A DNA stretch of 64,000 nt from JAAUTT01 sp038213375 (GTDB taxonomy: Bacteria > Bacteroidota > Bacteroidia > Bacteroidales > JAAUTT01), in the NCBI GenBank assembly GCA_038213375.1, contig JBBQTB010000029.1:6340-70339 (forward strand). Reading direction: 5' to 3'. Under the pieces are notes generated by a model. It had not been told where the DNA came from, did not search any database, and saw only the letters and a program-made list of their open reading frames with translations. Both the position numbers and the translations under genes were made by a program. Shown piece after piece: positions 27,974 to 37,681 of the stretch; the first letter of the stretch is position 1, and every line of letters begins with the position of its first letter.

Positions 27974-29815
27974 ATGAAACGAATTTACCTTTTGTGCTTT
28001 ACTATTTTAACTGGATTTACCTTTTTGAACGGACAGTCCAAAAACCCTTCAGATAGTCTTGCTTTTTTAAAATGGGCTCCAATACCACCTATGGGCTGGA
28101 ACAGCTGGGATTGTTACGGTCCTACCGTTACAGAAACAGAAGTAAAGGCAAATGCCGATTACATGTCTAAATACCTGAAATCTTCCGGATGGGAATACAT
28201 CGTGATTGATATCCGGTGGTATGTTGAAAATGACAAAGCTCATGGATACAACGAGAAAGATGCTATTTATGTCATGGATGGGTTTGGACGTCTTTTACCA
28301 AGCCCGTTACGTTTCCCATCAGCCGCCAATGGAAAAGGATTTAAATCTATTGGGGATTATATCCATAGCAAAGGCTTGAAGTTTGGTATTCACATCATGC
28401 GTGGAATTCCGATGGAAGCTGTCAAAAAAAATACACCCATTTTGGGTAGCAAAGCCAAAGCACAAGACGTATATAGTAAGGAAGGCCAGTGTCCATGGCT
28501 CAGAGATATGTATACCGTTGTTGGAGCAAAGGACGGAGCTCAGGAATATTACAATTCCATCTTCAAACTTTACGCTTCGTGGGGTCTTGATTTCGTTAAA
28601 GTGGACGACTTGTCGGTTCCCTATCACCAGAGTGAAATTGAAATGATAAGAAAATCCATTGATCAATCAGGACGTAAAATTATTTTGAGCACCTCTCCTG
28701 GTGAAACTCCCATAAAAAATGCCGAACATGTGAAAAAACATGCCAATATGTGGCGAATTGTGGGTGATTTTTGGGATAACTGGACACAACTCAAAGAGCA
28801 TTTCGAAGTTTGTAACCGATGGGCTCCGCATATTGGCGACGGGCATTTTCCTGATGCTGATATGCTACCGTTAGGCAGGATTGGTATCCGGGCAGAACGT
28901 GGAGACAATCGCATGTGTGCACTTTCAAAAGATGAGCAATATACGTTAATGTCGCTGTTTTCCATTTTCAGATCACCTTTGATGTTTGGTGGCGATTTAC
29001 CAAGCAATGATGAATTTACCCTTTCATTAATCACGAACAAGGATGTCCTCTACATTAATAAATACAGCCGAAACAACAAGCAACTTTTCAGAAAAAACGA
29101 CCTGATTGCCTGGGTTGCCGACGATCCCAAAACCGGCGATAAATTTCTGGCAGTTTTTAACGCACAGGATCAGATTAAAATTGATGAAAGCCGTGCACTA
29201 TGGGAAAGTGATAACATTACCAATGAGTTGCCAATGCAAAGTGTCGATTTTGATTTGAATATAACCGGTGCAAAAAAGCTGTATCTCGCAGTTTCGAATG
29301 TGAGTGATGAATTTTCCAGACATCATGCCGATTGGATCGACCCTCTATTATATAACGACAAAGATTCCTTAACACTTACCGATATCAAATGGGAGAAAGC
29401 TACTTCAGGCAGAAATAAACCACAGATAAATAAAAGTAGTGTAGGTAAAACCTTAACTGTAAATAATAAAGAATATATCAAAGGTATTGGCACATATGCA
29501 AATTCGATTATTGAATTTAACATTCCTAATGGTTATACCCGGTTTAAAGCAAAAGCAGGGCTGGATATTGATGCGGTAAAACAAGAGTTTTTTGGTGGGA
29601 ATGCAAAATTCCTGATATATACGCAAGATCCATCGGGACCAATGCCAGCCGATTCGGTTAAAATACCTGTTAACCTTGAGCAAATTGGTATATTGGGTTC
29701 ATGCACTATCAAGGATGTGTGGAGCAATCAACTTTTGGGAAGTTTTAGGAAAGAGTTTGCTCCGGTTATCAAACGCCATGCTTGCGGATTGTATAGAATT
29801 TCTGTTAAAAAATAA
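27974..29815 (+). CDS. GH27 alpha-galactosidase with C-terminal NPCBM-type domain
   Basis: Secreted or periplasmic exo-enzyme that removes terminal alpha-galactose. Start at 27974 (MKRIYLLCF) gives a clean signal peptide ending at FLNG-Q; four codons more are open upstream. The GH27 barrel starts PPMGWNSWDCYG; the nucleophile lies in FVKVDDLS (Asp at about 211-212) and the acid/base in RIVGDFWDNW (about 265). Residues about 465-600 form an NPCBM/NEW2-like carbohydrate-binding module (VNNKEYIKGIGTYANSIIEF, FKAKAGLD). 613 residues. First gene of a four-hydrolase cluster; preference for alpha-galactosides is family knowledge, the exact glycan is unknown. Confidence 0.93.
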   Translation: MKRIYLLCFTILTGFTFLNGQSKNPSDSLAFLKWAPIPPMGWNSWDCYGPTVTETEVKANADYMSKYLKSSGWEYIVIDIRWYVENDKAHGYNEKDAIYVMDGFGRLLPSPLRFPSAANGKGFKSIGDYIHSKGLKFGIHIMRGIPMEAVKKNTPILGSKAKAQDVYSKEGQCPWLRDMYTVVGAKDGAQEYYNSIFKLYASWGLDFVKVDDLSVPYHQSEIEMIRKSIDQSGRKIILSTSPGETPIKNAEHVKKHANMWRIVGDFWDNWTQLKEHFEVCNRWAPHIGDGHFPDADMLPLGRIGIRAERGDNRMCALSKDEQYTLMSLFSIFRSPLMFGGDLPSNDEFTLSLITNKDVLYINKYSRNNKQLFRKNDLIAWVADDPKTGDKFLAVFNAQDQIKIDESRALWESDNITNELPMQSVDFDLNITGAKKLYLAVSNVSDEFSRHHADWIDPLLYNDKDSLTLTDIKWEKATSGRNKPQINKSSVGKTLTVNNKEYIKGIGTYANSIIEFNIPNGYTRFKAKAGLDIDAVKQEFFGGNAKFLIYTQDPSGPMPADSVKIPVNLEQIGILGSCTIKDVWSNQLLGSFRKEFAPVIKRHACGLYRISVKK

Positions 29816-29901
29816 CTACTAATCTTTTACTAACACTCTAAATAATGGCACATACCGCACTTTTTCCGATCACAACCACCGACAATGTCAGGCTTTATTT
29901 A

Positions 29902-31623
29902 ATGAAACAAATTTCTAAAATTGCAATCTTAGGTTTTTCGATGTTGATATTTTTTTCCTGTTCGAAAAAACAAGATGTGCCTGCAATCATAGAAGACCCG
30001 ACTATAATAGATCCGATAGATCCACCCATTGCCTCTACTATTGGTTTTTTTCTTGATGGATGGCAACCCAAAACTTATGTGGCGCCTTCATATACTGAAG
30101 GAAGCATTGCCTCTAATGCAGGGGCAATAGTTACAGTGGATGCTGCTAACGTAATCACAAAAATACCATTAACCATCTTTGGACACAATGCCAATAACTG
30201 GATGTCGAGGATGTATAATGAGCCAGTTTTTATTAAACATTTAACAAATCTCAAGCCTAATGTAATTCGATTTCCAGCAGGTAGCGGGAGTGATGTATAT
30301 TTTTGGAACTGCGATAAAAACCAACCACCGACTGATGCACCATTGCGACTGCGAAAAGCTGATGGCACCTATCAGACAGATTATTTGTATTCCTATGGCA
30401 AATCGGATGATAACTGGAAAGCTACTGTTGATGATTATTATTCGGTATTGCAACAAAGTAAAAGTGAGGGTCTAATTACGATTAATTATGGCTATGCCCG
30501 GTATGGAACCGGTTCTAACCCGGTGGCGGCCGCGGCGCATTTGGCCGCCGATTGGGTACGATACGACATGGGTAGAACAAAATATTGGGAAATTGGCAAT
30601 GAAAATTATGGTGATTGGGAATGGGGATATCGTATTGATGTAGATGCCAATAAAGACGGACAACCAGAGTATTTAACCGGTAAACTCTATGCTCAGCATT
30701 TTAAAGTGTTTGCCGATTCTATGAAACGGGCGGCAACCCAAATCGGGAAGACCATTTATATTGGTGCAGTGATGCAGGAGTCTCCTACCCAATCGTGGCA
30801 GACTAATACCACTCAAACATGGAATATCGGCATGATTCCCGAAGCAAATAATGTTCCGGATTTTTATATCGGACATAACTACATTACACCTTATGGACAA
30901 AATTCAAACGCAAGCACTGTATTAAGTTCGGCTGCAACAGTTCCCGGCCAAATGATGGCTTTTATGAAAAGCGAAATTGAAAAGAATAGCGCCGTTATTA
31001 AGCCAATCATATTATCGGAATGGAACATGTGGGCACAAGATTCGAAACAGCAAGTTTCAAATACCAGCGGAACATTTGCAGTTATTGTGCAGGCGGAAGC
31101 GCTCAAAAATAAATTTGGTTTGACTGCTCGTTGGGACTTGTACAATGGGTGGGGCAATGGCAACGATCATGGCCTATTCAGTACGGGTGATGAACCGGGA
31201 GTTGCACGTTGGAGTCCTCGACCATCATTTTATTACATGTACTTTTTCCAAAAATGTATCGGCGACCGCATGGTTGATGCAGCGGTAACCGGAAATAATT
31301 CTGTGAAGGCTTATGCTTCGACATTTGCCACTGGGCAGGGTAGTGTGGCATTAATAAATACATCCGCAACAGCGCAAAACGTCGAAGTGAAGCTTAAGAA
31401 TTTTCGCATGGGAAGTCGTTTCTATTGGTATACAATGGAAGGTAGTAATGACAATGGCGAGTTCTCGAGAAAAGTGTCGGTAAATGGGTCAGGGTCAACT
31501 GCTGTTGCAGGTGGTCCGGCTGATTATGAAACCTTAAAGGCGATGTCAGCGCTTACCTCAAATGGTATAAAGCTTTCTGTGCCTGCCTGGAGTGCGGTTT
31601 TTATAATGGTTGACTCCAAATAA
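29902..31623 (+). CDS. GH51-like clan GH-A glycoside hydrolase, lipoprotein
   Basis: Lipid-anchored TIM-barrel hydrolase, 573 residues from the ATG at 29902, which gives the signal and lipobox LIFFSC; an in-frame ATG at 29845 would bury that signal behind 19 residues. The barrel shows NVIRFPAGSGSDVYFW (strand 1-2), acid/base Glu in YWEIGNENYGDW (about 234) and nucleophile Glu in IILSEWNMW (about 373), a pattern closest to GH51 arabinofuranosidases (compare EIGNE and DEWN). A C-terminal beta domain follows. GH39 or another clan-A family is possible. It lies between GH27 and GH35-like genes. Confidence 0.75.
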   Translation: MKQISKIAILGFSMLIFFSCSKKQDVPAIIEDPTIIDPIDPPIASTIGFFLDGWQPKTYVAPSYTEGSIASNAGAIVTVDAANVITKIPLTIFGHNANNWMSRMYNEPVFIKHLTNLKPNVIRFPAGSGSDVYFWNCDKNQPPTDAPLRLRKADGTYQTDYLYSYGKSDDNWKATVDDYYSVLQQSKSEGLITINYGYARYGTGSNPVAAAAHLAADWVRYDMGRTKYWEIGNENYGDWEWGYRIDVDANKDGQPEYLTGKLYAQHFKVFADSMKRAATQIGKTIYIGAVMQESPTQSWQTNTTQTWNIGMIPEANNVPDFYIGHNYITPYGQNSNASTVLSSAATVPGQMMAFMKSEIEKNSAVIKPIILSEWNMWAQDSKQQVSNTSGTFAVIVQAEALKNKFGLTARWDLYNGWGNGNDHGLFSTGDEPGVARWSPRPSFYYMYFFQKCIGDRMVDAAVTGNNSVKAYASTFATGQGSVALINTSATAQNVEVKLKNFRMGSRFYWYTMEGSNDNGEFSRKVSVNGSGSTAVAGGPADYETLKAMSALTSNGIKLSVPAWSAVFIMVDSK

Positions 31624-31645
31624 TCTTTACTATAAAAATAAAACA

Positions 31646-33301
31646 ATGAAAATCTTAATGATTATTGTGGCATATCTTGCATTCATTAATACTGCAAATG
31701 CCCAAAACCCAAGTCTTGTCAAGAACGAACATGGGGCAACTCAATTGATTGTTCATGGAAAACCCTTTTTAATGTTGGCTGGTGAAATGAATAATTCATC
31801 GGGTTCCAATATTCCATACATGGAAAAAACACTGAAAACTTTGCACGAAGCTAAACTGAATTCAGTTCTGGTTTCTGTTTCGTGGGAAATTATTGAACCA
31901 AAAGAAGGCGCTTTTGATTTTACTTCCGTTAATGAACTCATCAGGGTTGCCCGTGAAAATGATATGAAACTGGGTATCTTGTGGTTTGGTTCATGGAAAA
32001 ACGGCCTTTCGCCTTATTCGCCATTATGGGTTATTAGCGATACCAAACGATTCGCAAGGGTTAAAAACGACAAAGGTGTTAATACCCGCACCCTTTCGCC
32101 GCTCTGCTCTGCAACCAGAGATGCGGATAGCAAAGCCTTCACTGAACTTATGAAGCATATTGCGGTAATGGATAGCAAGGAAAACACCATCCTTATTATG
32201 CAAGTCGAAAATGAAGTGGGAACTTTAGGTCAGACAAGGGATTTGAGTGCAGAAGCCAACAAAGCTTTTGAATCGCAGGTACCGGCAGAAATTATTCAAT
32301 ACATTGTAAAAAACAGGAAAACATTGGGAATTGAGATAAAAACCGCTTGGGAAAACAACGGCTCAAAAACAAAAGGTTCCTGGGCCGAAGTTTTTGGAAA
32401 AAACGATGATACCGATTTGTTCTTTATGGCCTGGAATTATTCCCGCTACCTAAATGCAATTGCAGAATCGGGAAAGAAAGCATATCACATTCCTATATAT
32501 GCCAACTGTTGGATGCCCAACCCACGTCCAAATCCAGGTAAACCAGGAAACTATCCCAGTGGTGGTCCTATTTTGACCGTACTCGATATTTGGAAAGCTG
32601 GGGCACCTTCCATTGATATGCTATCACCCGACCTATATGGCGGCGATTTCAAAGATGAAGCTAATTTTTTTCACCGGCCTGATAACCCCTTGTTTATACC
32701 CGAAACGAATACAAGTGAAGGTCCTGGAACATACTCATTTGCCGAACACGATGCCATCTGTTTTTCTCCTTTTGGAATTGATAACCAGGGCGGTGTAATG
32801 TCAAAGGAATATGGGATGTTAGATCAATTGATTCCAATTATTACACAATACCAAGGAAGTGGAAAAATGTTCGGACTATTTAAAAATCCAGCTGATACCA
32901 TTGGTCGTGACATCAAATTAAGCAAAGATGTAACGGTTTCTATCAAGTTTCAGCGACCCTGGCGATTTTCGAATGCAACTGAAGAAAAAGATTTTTTTGG
33001 CAGGCCTAAAGTTCCAAGCAGTTATGGCCTATTGATACAAACTGGAGAGAATGATTTTATTGTGGCAGGTTTGAACCTGTCAGTCAGTGCGTTTTCAACA
33101 AACACCAAGAAGGAAGTATGGTTAAAAGATGCTTGGGAAGGTACATATGAAAATGGAATATGGAAACCGCAAACACTCCATAATGGCGATGAAGCAGGCT
33201 TTTTACGCAGTGGCGATCCGGTTTATAGAATCGGGGCTTACCGCAAATATCCTTCAGAGCCTGCCATTTTTCATTTCAAGGTAGTTTCATACGACGGGTA
33301 A
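31646..33301 (+). CDS. GH35-type beta-galactosidase (DUF5597-like C-terminus)
   Basis: Predicted exo-beta-galactosidase, 551 residues from the ATG at 31646 (signal peptide ending NANA-Q). The family's substrate loop is FLMLAGEMNNSSGS; acid/base Glu lies in IMQVENEVGTLG (about 190) and the nucleophile Glu in LFIPETNTSEG (about 353). The C-terminal third (about 400-551) resembles DUF5597, common in the Bacteroidota subgroup of GH35. The start overlaps nothing: 22 nt after the previous stop. Together with the alpha-galactosidases it points to a galactose-rich glycan. Confidence 0.85.
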   Translation: MKILMIIVAYLAFINTANAQNPSLVKNEHGATQLIVHGKPFLMLAGEMNNSSGSNIPYMEKTLKTLHEAKLNSVLVSVSWEIIEPKEGAFDFTSVNELIRVARENDMKLGILWFGSWKNGLSPYSPLWVISDTKRFARVKNDKGVNTRTLSPLCSATRDADSKAFTELMKHIAVMDSKENTILIMQVENEVGTLGQTRDLSAEANKAFESQVPAEIIQYIVKNRKTLGIEIKTAWENNGSKTKGSWAEVFGKNDDTDLFFMAWNYSRYLNAIAESGKKAYHIPIYANCWMPNPRPNPGKPGNYPSGGPILTVLDIWKAGAPSIDMLSPDLYGGDFKDEANFFHRPDNPLFIPETNTSEGPGTYSFAEHDAICFSPFGIDNQGGVMSKEYGMLDQLIPIITQYQGSGKMFGLFKNPADTIGRDIKLSKDVTVSIKFQRPWRFSNATEEKDFFGRPKVPSSYGLLIQTGENDFIVAGLNLSVSAFSTNTKKEVWLKDAWEGTYENGIWKPQTLHNGDEAGFLRSGDPVYRIGAYRKYPSEPAIFHFKVVSYDG

Positions 33302-33419
33302 GGACAATAATTGAAAGTATTCGTGTTGCTTTATTGAACATTGCATACGTAACTGTTAGTCATTCAGCATAAAATTCAATACCAGGATAAAAATAACTCT
33401 TTGTTCTAAATGACAATCG

Positions 33420-33788
33420 ATGTCAAAAAACGCTAACTCCTGCAGAAACTTTATTAAGACCGTTGCTTTAAGTAGTGTGTCTGCTATCATACTTCCAATC
33501 CCTTTAGCCGCTTCAGAATATGATATGTTTGAAGATACATTCAAAAAGGATAAAGGTTTGATTTTCCTATTTCAGGGTGATTCAATTGCTGATGGCAATA
33601 GGGGGCGAAACAGCGATCCAAACCATTTCATGAGGATGGTTATGCCTTTTACATCGCAAGCAGGATTGGATGTGATTTCCTGAGAAAAACCTGACGTTTA
33701 TTAACCGCGGGATGAGTGGAAATAAAGTAACTGATTTGGCCAAACGCTGGTAAGAGGATGCCCTTGACCTAAATGCAGATGTTATGTA
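33420..33788 (+). pseudogene. Decayed SGNH/GDSL hydrolase
   Basis: The first 87 codons read as a signal sequence plus block I (FLFQGDSIADGNRGRN, with the GDS serine). A TGA at 33681-33683 ends this frame; one base later the frame continues as FINRGMSGNKVTDLAKRW (the block II region of SGNH enzymes), then TAA, EDALDLNADVM and another TAA. The usual 100 or more residues with the block III Asn and block V Asp-His are gone. So the gene carries a frameshift, in-frame stops and a 3' truncation. Intact homologues would be deacylating esterases of a sugar-degradation locus. Confidence 0.85.
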
Positions 33789-33834
33789 ACATTATCAGAA
33801 TTACGAAGAATTGAAATAAGCTAATTTTCAAAAA

Positions 33835-35508
33835 ATGGACAGACGAAATTTTATTCAAACCACCGGATTATCAATGGCAGCAATGTTGCTGAACAATGCC
33901 ATGTTTGGACATTCAAAATCAGACAATCAACCATTAGTTAATTTGCCCGACGAAGTAACAGGCATTGTAAACGATTCTTTTGTAAGGCTTTCCGGCAAGG
34001 GTAACCAATGGATTTATAAGGAAGTTATAGTTGACATTATTAATACCGGCGCTAGTTTAGCAATTGAGATACAAGCCCCGAAAGTGAGACTTAGCTCCAT
34101 TATGTTAAGTTGGAAAATACCGGTAAAAATGGGCTCGCGAATTTTAAACGACCATTGGGAACGCACATATGGCGATGTTTCATGGCATAAATACATTGAT
34201 ACTGAGATCTTGCCCTGGTATTTTATGGAATACGATGGCAAAAACACCAGTGGATTTGGGGTTAAAACAGGTTGTAATACTTTTTGCTCGTGGAAGATAG
34301 GGGTCGATAATTTAAGTTTGGAACTCAATACCCTTTCCGGAGGTAACGGTGTTGAATTAGGCAACAGAACACTAAAAGCGGCAGAGATTGTGAGTGCCAA
34401 AAGCGAATTAGGCGAATCGCCTTTCGAAACCGTTCGAAGATTTGCCAAAATAATGTGTAAAAAATCCCGGATACCCAAACAGCCGGTTTATGGAATAAAT
34501 GACTGGTATTTTAGTTATGGCAACACCTCCGAAAAACTGATTATAGCACATACTGAAATGATGGCTCCCATGGCAGAAGGATTGGAAAATCGTCCTTTTT
34601 CGATGATAGATGCCGGATGGTTTCAAGGTCCATCATGGGCTCCTGATGATTGCTGTTGGGGCGATAATATGAATACCCCCGATAAAAATTTTCCCGACAT
34701 GGCTAAATTGGCCGATAAAATAAAAAAAATTGGATGGCGTCCCGGAATTTGGACGCGACCATTGTGTGGGAGTGAAAAAAGTTCGGTTTCGCTGATGCTT
34801 CCGCTTATAAATGGAAGAGAAGAAAAAAAACCGGTTCTCGATCCATCTATTCCTGAAAACCTTGAAAAAATAAAAAATTATTTCAAACTATATAACCAAT
34901 GGGGTTACGAAATGGTAAAGTTCGATTTTACCACATTTGATATTCTGGGTAAATGGGGTTTTGAAATGCTGCGCGACAATTCCATAACAGCATCGGGGTG
35001 GAACATGTACGATAAATCGAAAACGAATGCCGAAATAATTCTCAACCTGTATAAAACCATACGTGATGCTGCCGGAGAAACATACATTATTAGTTGTAAT
35101 ACGATAAGCCACCTTGCGGCAGGTTTGTTCGAAATAAACCGTATTGGCGACGACACTTCCGGCAACGAATGGTCCCGGACGCGCAAGATGGGTGTAAACA
35201 CGTTAGCATTCAGAGGCATACATCAGGGCATATTTTATGCAGCCGATGGCGATTGTGTAGGATTAACGCGCAATGTGCCTTGGGAAAAGAACAAGCAATG
35301 GATGGAACTTTTGGCCAAGAGCGGTACACCTCTTTTTATTTCAGCTCAGTCAGATGCAACGGGCGAAGAACAAAAAGCTACCATTAAAACATGTTTCAAA
35401 TTAGCCTCGCAAAATTTGCCTGTAGCCGAGCCTTTGGATTGGATGGAAACACCATTTCCAACAAAATGGAAACTGAATGGAAAAATTGAAAATTTCAACT
35501 GGGATTAA
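33835..35508 (+). CDS. Melibiase-like TIM-barrel hydrolase (GH36/GH27-type)
   Basis: 557 residues with a Tat-like leader MDRRNFIQTTGLSMAAMLL, so probably exported folded. An N-terminal beta-sandwich (about 35-200) precedes a barrel with INDWYFSYGN, the nucleophile in MVKFDFTTFD (Asp about 364) and an acid/base in RIGDDTSGNEW (about 439-440), the layout of clan GH-D alpha-galactosidases. It lacks the long C-terminal beta domain of classical GH36. Family assignment to GH36 or a relative is by motif only. Last gene of the hydrolase cluster, right after the broken SGNH gene. Confidence 0.72.
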   Translation: MDRRNFIQTTGLSMAAMLLNNAMFGHSKSDNQPLVNLPDEVTGIVNDSFVRLSGKGNQWIYKEVIVDIINTGASLAIEIQAPKVRLSSIMLSWKIPVKMGSRILNDHWERTYGDVSWHKYIDTEILPWYFMEYDGKNTSGFGVKTGCNTFCSWKIGVDNLSLELNTLSGGNGVELGNRTLKAAEIVSAKSELGESPFETVRRFAKIMCKKSRIPKQPVYGINDWYFSYGNTSEKLIIAHTEMMAPMAEGLENRPFSMIDAGWFQGPSWAPDDCCWGDNMNTPDKNFPDMAKLADKIKKIGWRPGIWTRPLCGSEKSSVSLMLPLINGREEKKPVLDPSIPENLEKIKNYFKLYNQWGYEMVKFDFTTFDILGKWGFEMLRDNSITASGWNMYDKSKTNAEIILNLYKTIRDAAGETYIISCNTISHLAAGLFEINRIGDDTSGNEWSRTRKMGVNTLAFRGIHQGIFYAADGDCVGLTRNVPWEKNKQWMELLAKSGTPLFISAQSDATGEEQKATIKTCFKLASQNLPVAEPLDWMETPFPTKWKLNGKIENFNWD

Positions 35509-35658
35509 AGCCAAACTGTTTTAAAGGATGATCAACTAACACAATGACTTCACATTTATTCTTCAAACACACTGTTGTATTGCAATGGTATCCAATTGTC
35601 TCATCATTTTGGGAGTATCAAAAAATACTAAAATATCCATCCATGTACTAAATCTATA

Positions 35659-36099
35659 TTAGTTCAACCTTTTCCTGTATCCATTAACTTTATCAACTCC
35701 ATAACCCAATGTCTCATATAATTTGTGTGCTCCGGATCTATGTTCACTTGATACAAATAAAATCGTTGTGCAATGATTCATTATTGCATGTTCTTCTAAT
35801 CTTTGCATCAATTGTTTTGCAATCCCCAATCTTCTATAGCCATTTAATACAACAACGTTTTCAACTACCATAAACGGAAGACATTTTCCGAACAATTCAC
35901 TACAAACAATTCCCATTACAGAGCCAACCAGTCTAAAATCAAGCTTTGCACATAATATAATATAGTTGGAATTATCCTTAATTTGATTAAACACTTCTGT
36001 CATCCGATTAAAATCAGTTGTGGAACTCTCAAAACCATCTTCGTATAATAATTTAATGCCATTTAAATCATCAACGGTTAATTTGTCAATTGCTATCAT
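35659..36099 (-). CDS. GNAT-family N-acetyltransferase
   Basis: 146-residue acetyl-CoA-dependent acyltransferase. The pyrophosphate-binding motif A is NGYRRLGIAKQLMQRLEEHA (about 105-124, R/Q-xx-G-I/A pattern) after the strand MVVENVVV, and the C-terminal motif is HKLYETLGYGV. Stands alone on the minus strand between the hydrolase cluster and the MacAB operon; the acceptor (small molecule or protein) cannot be predicted. Confidence 0.88.
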   Translation of the reverse strand: MIAIDKLTVDDLNGIKLLYEDGFESSTTDFNRMTEVFNQIKDNSNYIILCAKLDFRLVGSVMGIVCSELFGKCLPFMVVENVVVLNGYRRLGIAKQLMQRLEEHAIMNHCTTILFVSSEHRSGAHKLYETLGYGVDKVNGYRKRLN

Positions 36100-36308
36100 T
36101 TTTTAAAATCTTATTTTATCTAACCTATTAATTATAAAGTCACTAATGAAATAACGCTTTATGTGAATATCGGCATATTGCAGTTCAATCATATTACCTG
36201 ATTTAAACTCAAAAACCATCTTTCCGGGGGTGAAAACTGCCCAACGGTCGGTTATATTTTCAAAGTGGGTTATGCCTATCTACTTTTACATCAAATATAA
36301 CAAACAAT

Positions 36309-37649
36309 ATGAAAGCAAGAATTTATATCACTGTTGGTTTTTTCCTCGCAATAAACCTGACAATGGTTTGGGCACAGGGACAATCTGCCGATTCCATCTG
36401 GACATTGCAAAACTGCATTCAATATTCCCTTAACAAAAACATCGACGTTCGTAAATCAAGCCTTACGGTGGAAAAGAACATGGTGAATTCTGATCAGGCA
36501 AAGGCCAGCCGTTTTCCAATGGTAAATGCCTCCATTTCCCAAAACCAAAGCTGGAGCAAATCGGTGGACATAAACAATCAATACGGAAGTTATTCATCGG
36601 ATAGAAGCACAAATTATGGAGTTAACTCCAGTGTGGTATTGTTTAATGGCAACAGAATTACCAATTATATAAAGCAATCAGAGATTTCGTTTAAAGCCAG
36701 CAAATACGATGCCGAAACGATGAAAGAAAGTATTAGTTTAAGTGTGATGGATGCTTATCTGCAAGTACTTTATTCGGAAGAGCTGGTTAAAAACAGTAAC
36801 AAACAGGTTGAATCTACTACTCAACAATTATTGTTAGCTCAGGAACGAATGAATTTAGGAGCTATTGCAAAATCGGTGTATTTGCAAGTTAAATCGCAAC
36901 TTGCCACCGAAAAGCTAACCCTTGCAAACGCCCACAAACAGCTTGCACTAAATAAACTAAGTTTGATGCAGCTTATGGAACTTCCGGTTTCGGAAAATTT
37001 TACCGTTGTACATCCAAATATAAACGATTCTATCAACCGAAACATAAAGCCCGATGCACAAACCGTTTTTAACAAAGCGTTAGGAATAAAACCTCAGATA
37101 AAAAGTTCGGAATTGAATCTGCAATACACACAAATTAGTGTTGATATTGCCAGCGCCGGATATCTTCCTCAATTATCGCTAAGTGGCGGCCTCAGTACGG
37201 GTTATTCCAGTTTTAACAACGGAATCACCTATGGATCGCAGGTAGGGAATCGACTTACTCCTACCATAGGTCTCACGCTGTCCATACCCATCTACCAGAA
37301 TAAACAGGTACGTTCCAAAGTATCGATGGCAAAAATTGACACAAAAACGGCTGATTTAAACAATACATATATTAAAAATCTATTGCGTAAATCTGTAGAA
37401 CAGGCCTGTGTTGACGTTTCTGCTTCCGAAATTGAGTTTGATGCAAGCCGTGAACAGTTCAATGCAGCAATGGAGTCATACCAGGTGGCTGAAGAAAAAT
37501 TTAATCAGGGATTATTGAATTCGATCGATTTTATCATTCAGAAAACCAATCTTATAACAGCGGAGAGTAAATTTTTACAGTCGAAATTCAACCTCCTTTT
37601 CACCTACAAAACACTAGATTTTTATAATGGAGTTCCATTAGCGCTATAA
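36309..37649 (+). CDS. TolC-family outer-membrane channel of MacAB-like exporter
   Basis: 446 residues, signal peptide ending MVWA-Q (about 22), then WTLQNCIQYSLNKNIDV, the standard start of mature Bacteroidota TolC proteins. The inner repeat strand TLSIPIYQNKQVRSKV (about 325) and the closing helix FNQGLLNSIDFIIQKTNLI are visible. First gene of an operon with adaptor (32 nt), ATPase, permease and probably the two-component system. A near -7 box TACTTTTA lies about 25 nt before the start. Confidence 0.9.
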   Translation: MKARIYITVGFFLAINLTMVWAQGQSADSIWTLQNCIQYSLNKNIDVRKSSLTVEKNMVNSDQAKASRFPMVNASISQNQSWSKSVDINNQYGSYSSDRSTNYGVNSSVVLFNGNRITNYIKQSEISFKASKYDAETMKESISLSVMDAYLQVLYSEELVKNSNKQVESTTQQLLLAQERMNLGAIAKSVYLQVKSQLATEKLTLANAHKQLALNKLSLMQLMELPVSENFTVVHPNINDSINRNIKPDAQTVFNKALGIKPQIKSSELNLQYTQISVDIASAGYLPQLSLSGGLSTGYSSFNNGITYGSQVGNRLTPTIGLTLSIPIYQNKQVRSKVSMAKIDTKTADLNNTYIKNLLRKSVEQACVDVSASEIEFDASREQFNAAMESYQVAEEKFNQGLLNSIDFIIQKTNLITAESKFLQSKFNLLFTYKTLDFYNGVPLAL

Positions 37650-37681
37650 TATCAAATCGTCACAATTTTAAATTATACAAA

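Noticed and set aside
34014..34478. 154-codon minus-strand frame inside the melibiase-like gene
   Set aside because: Shadow frame, no start context, no recognisable motif, while the opposite strand carries a conserved hydrolase.
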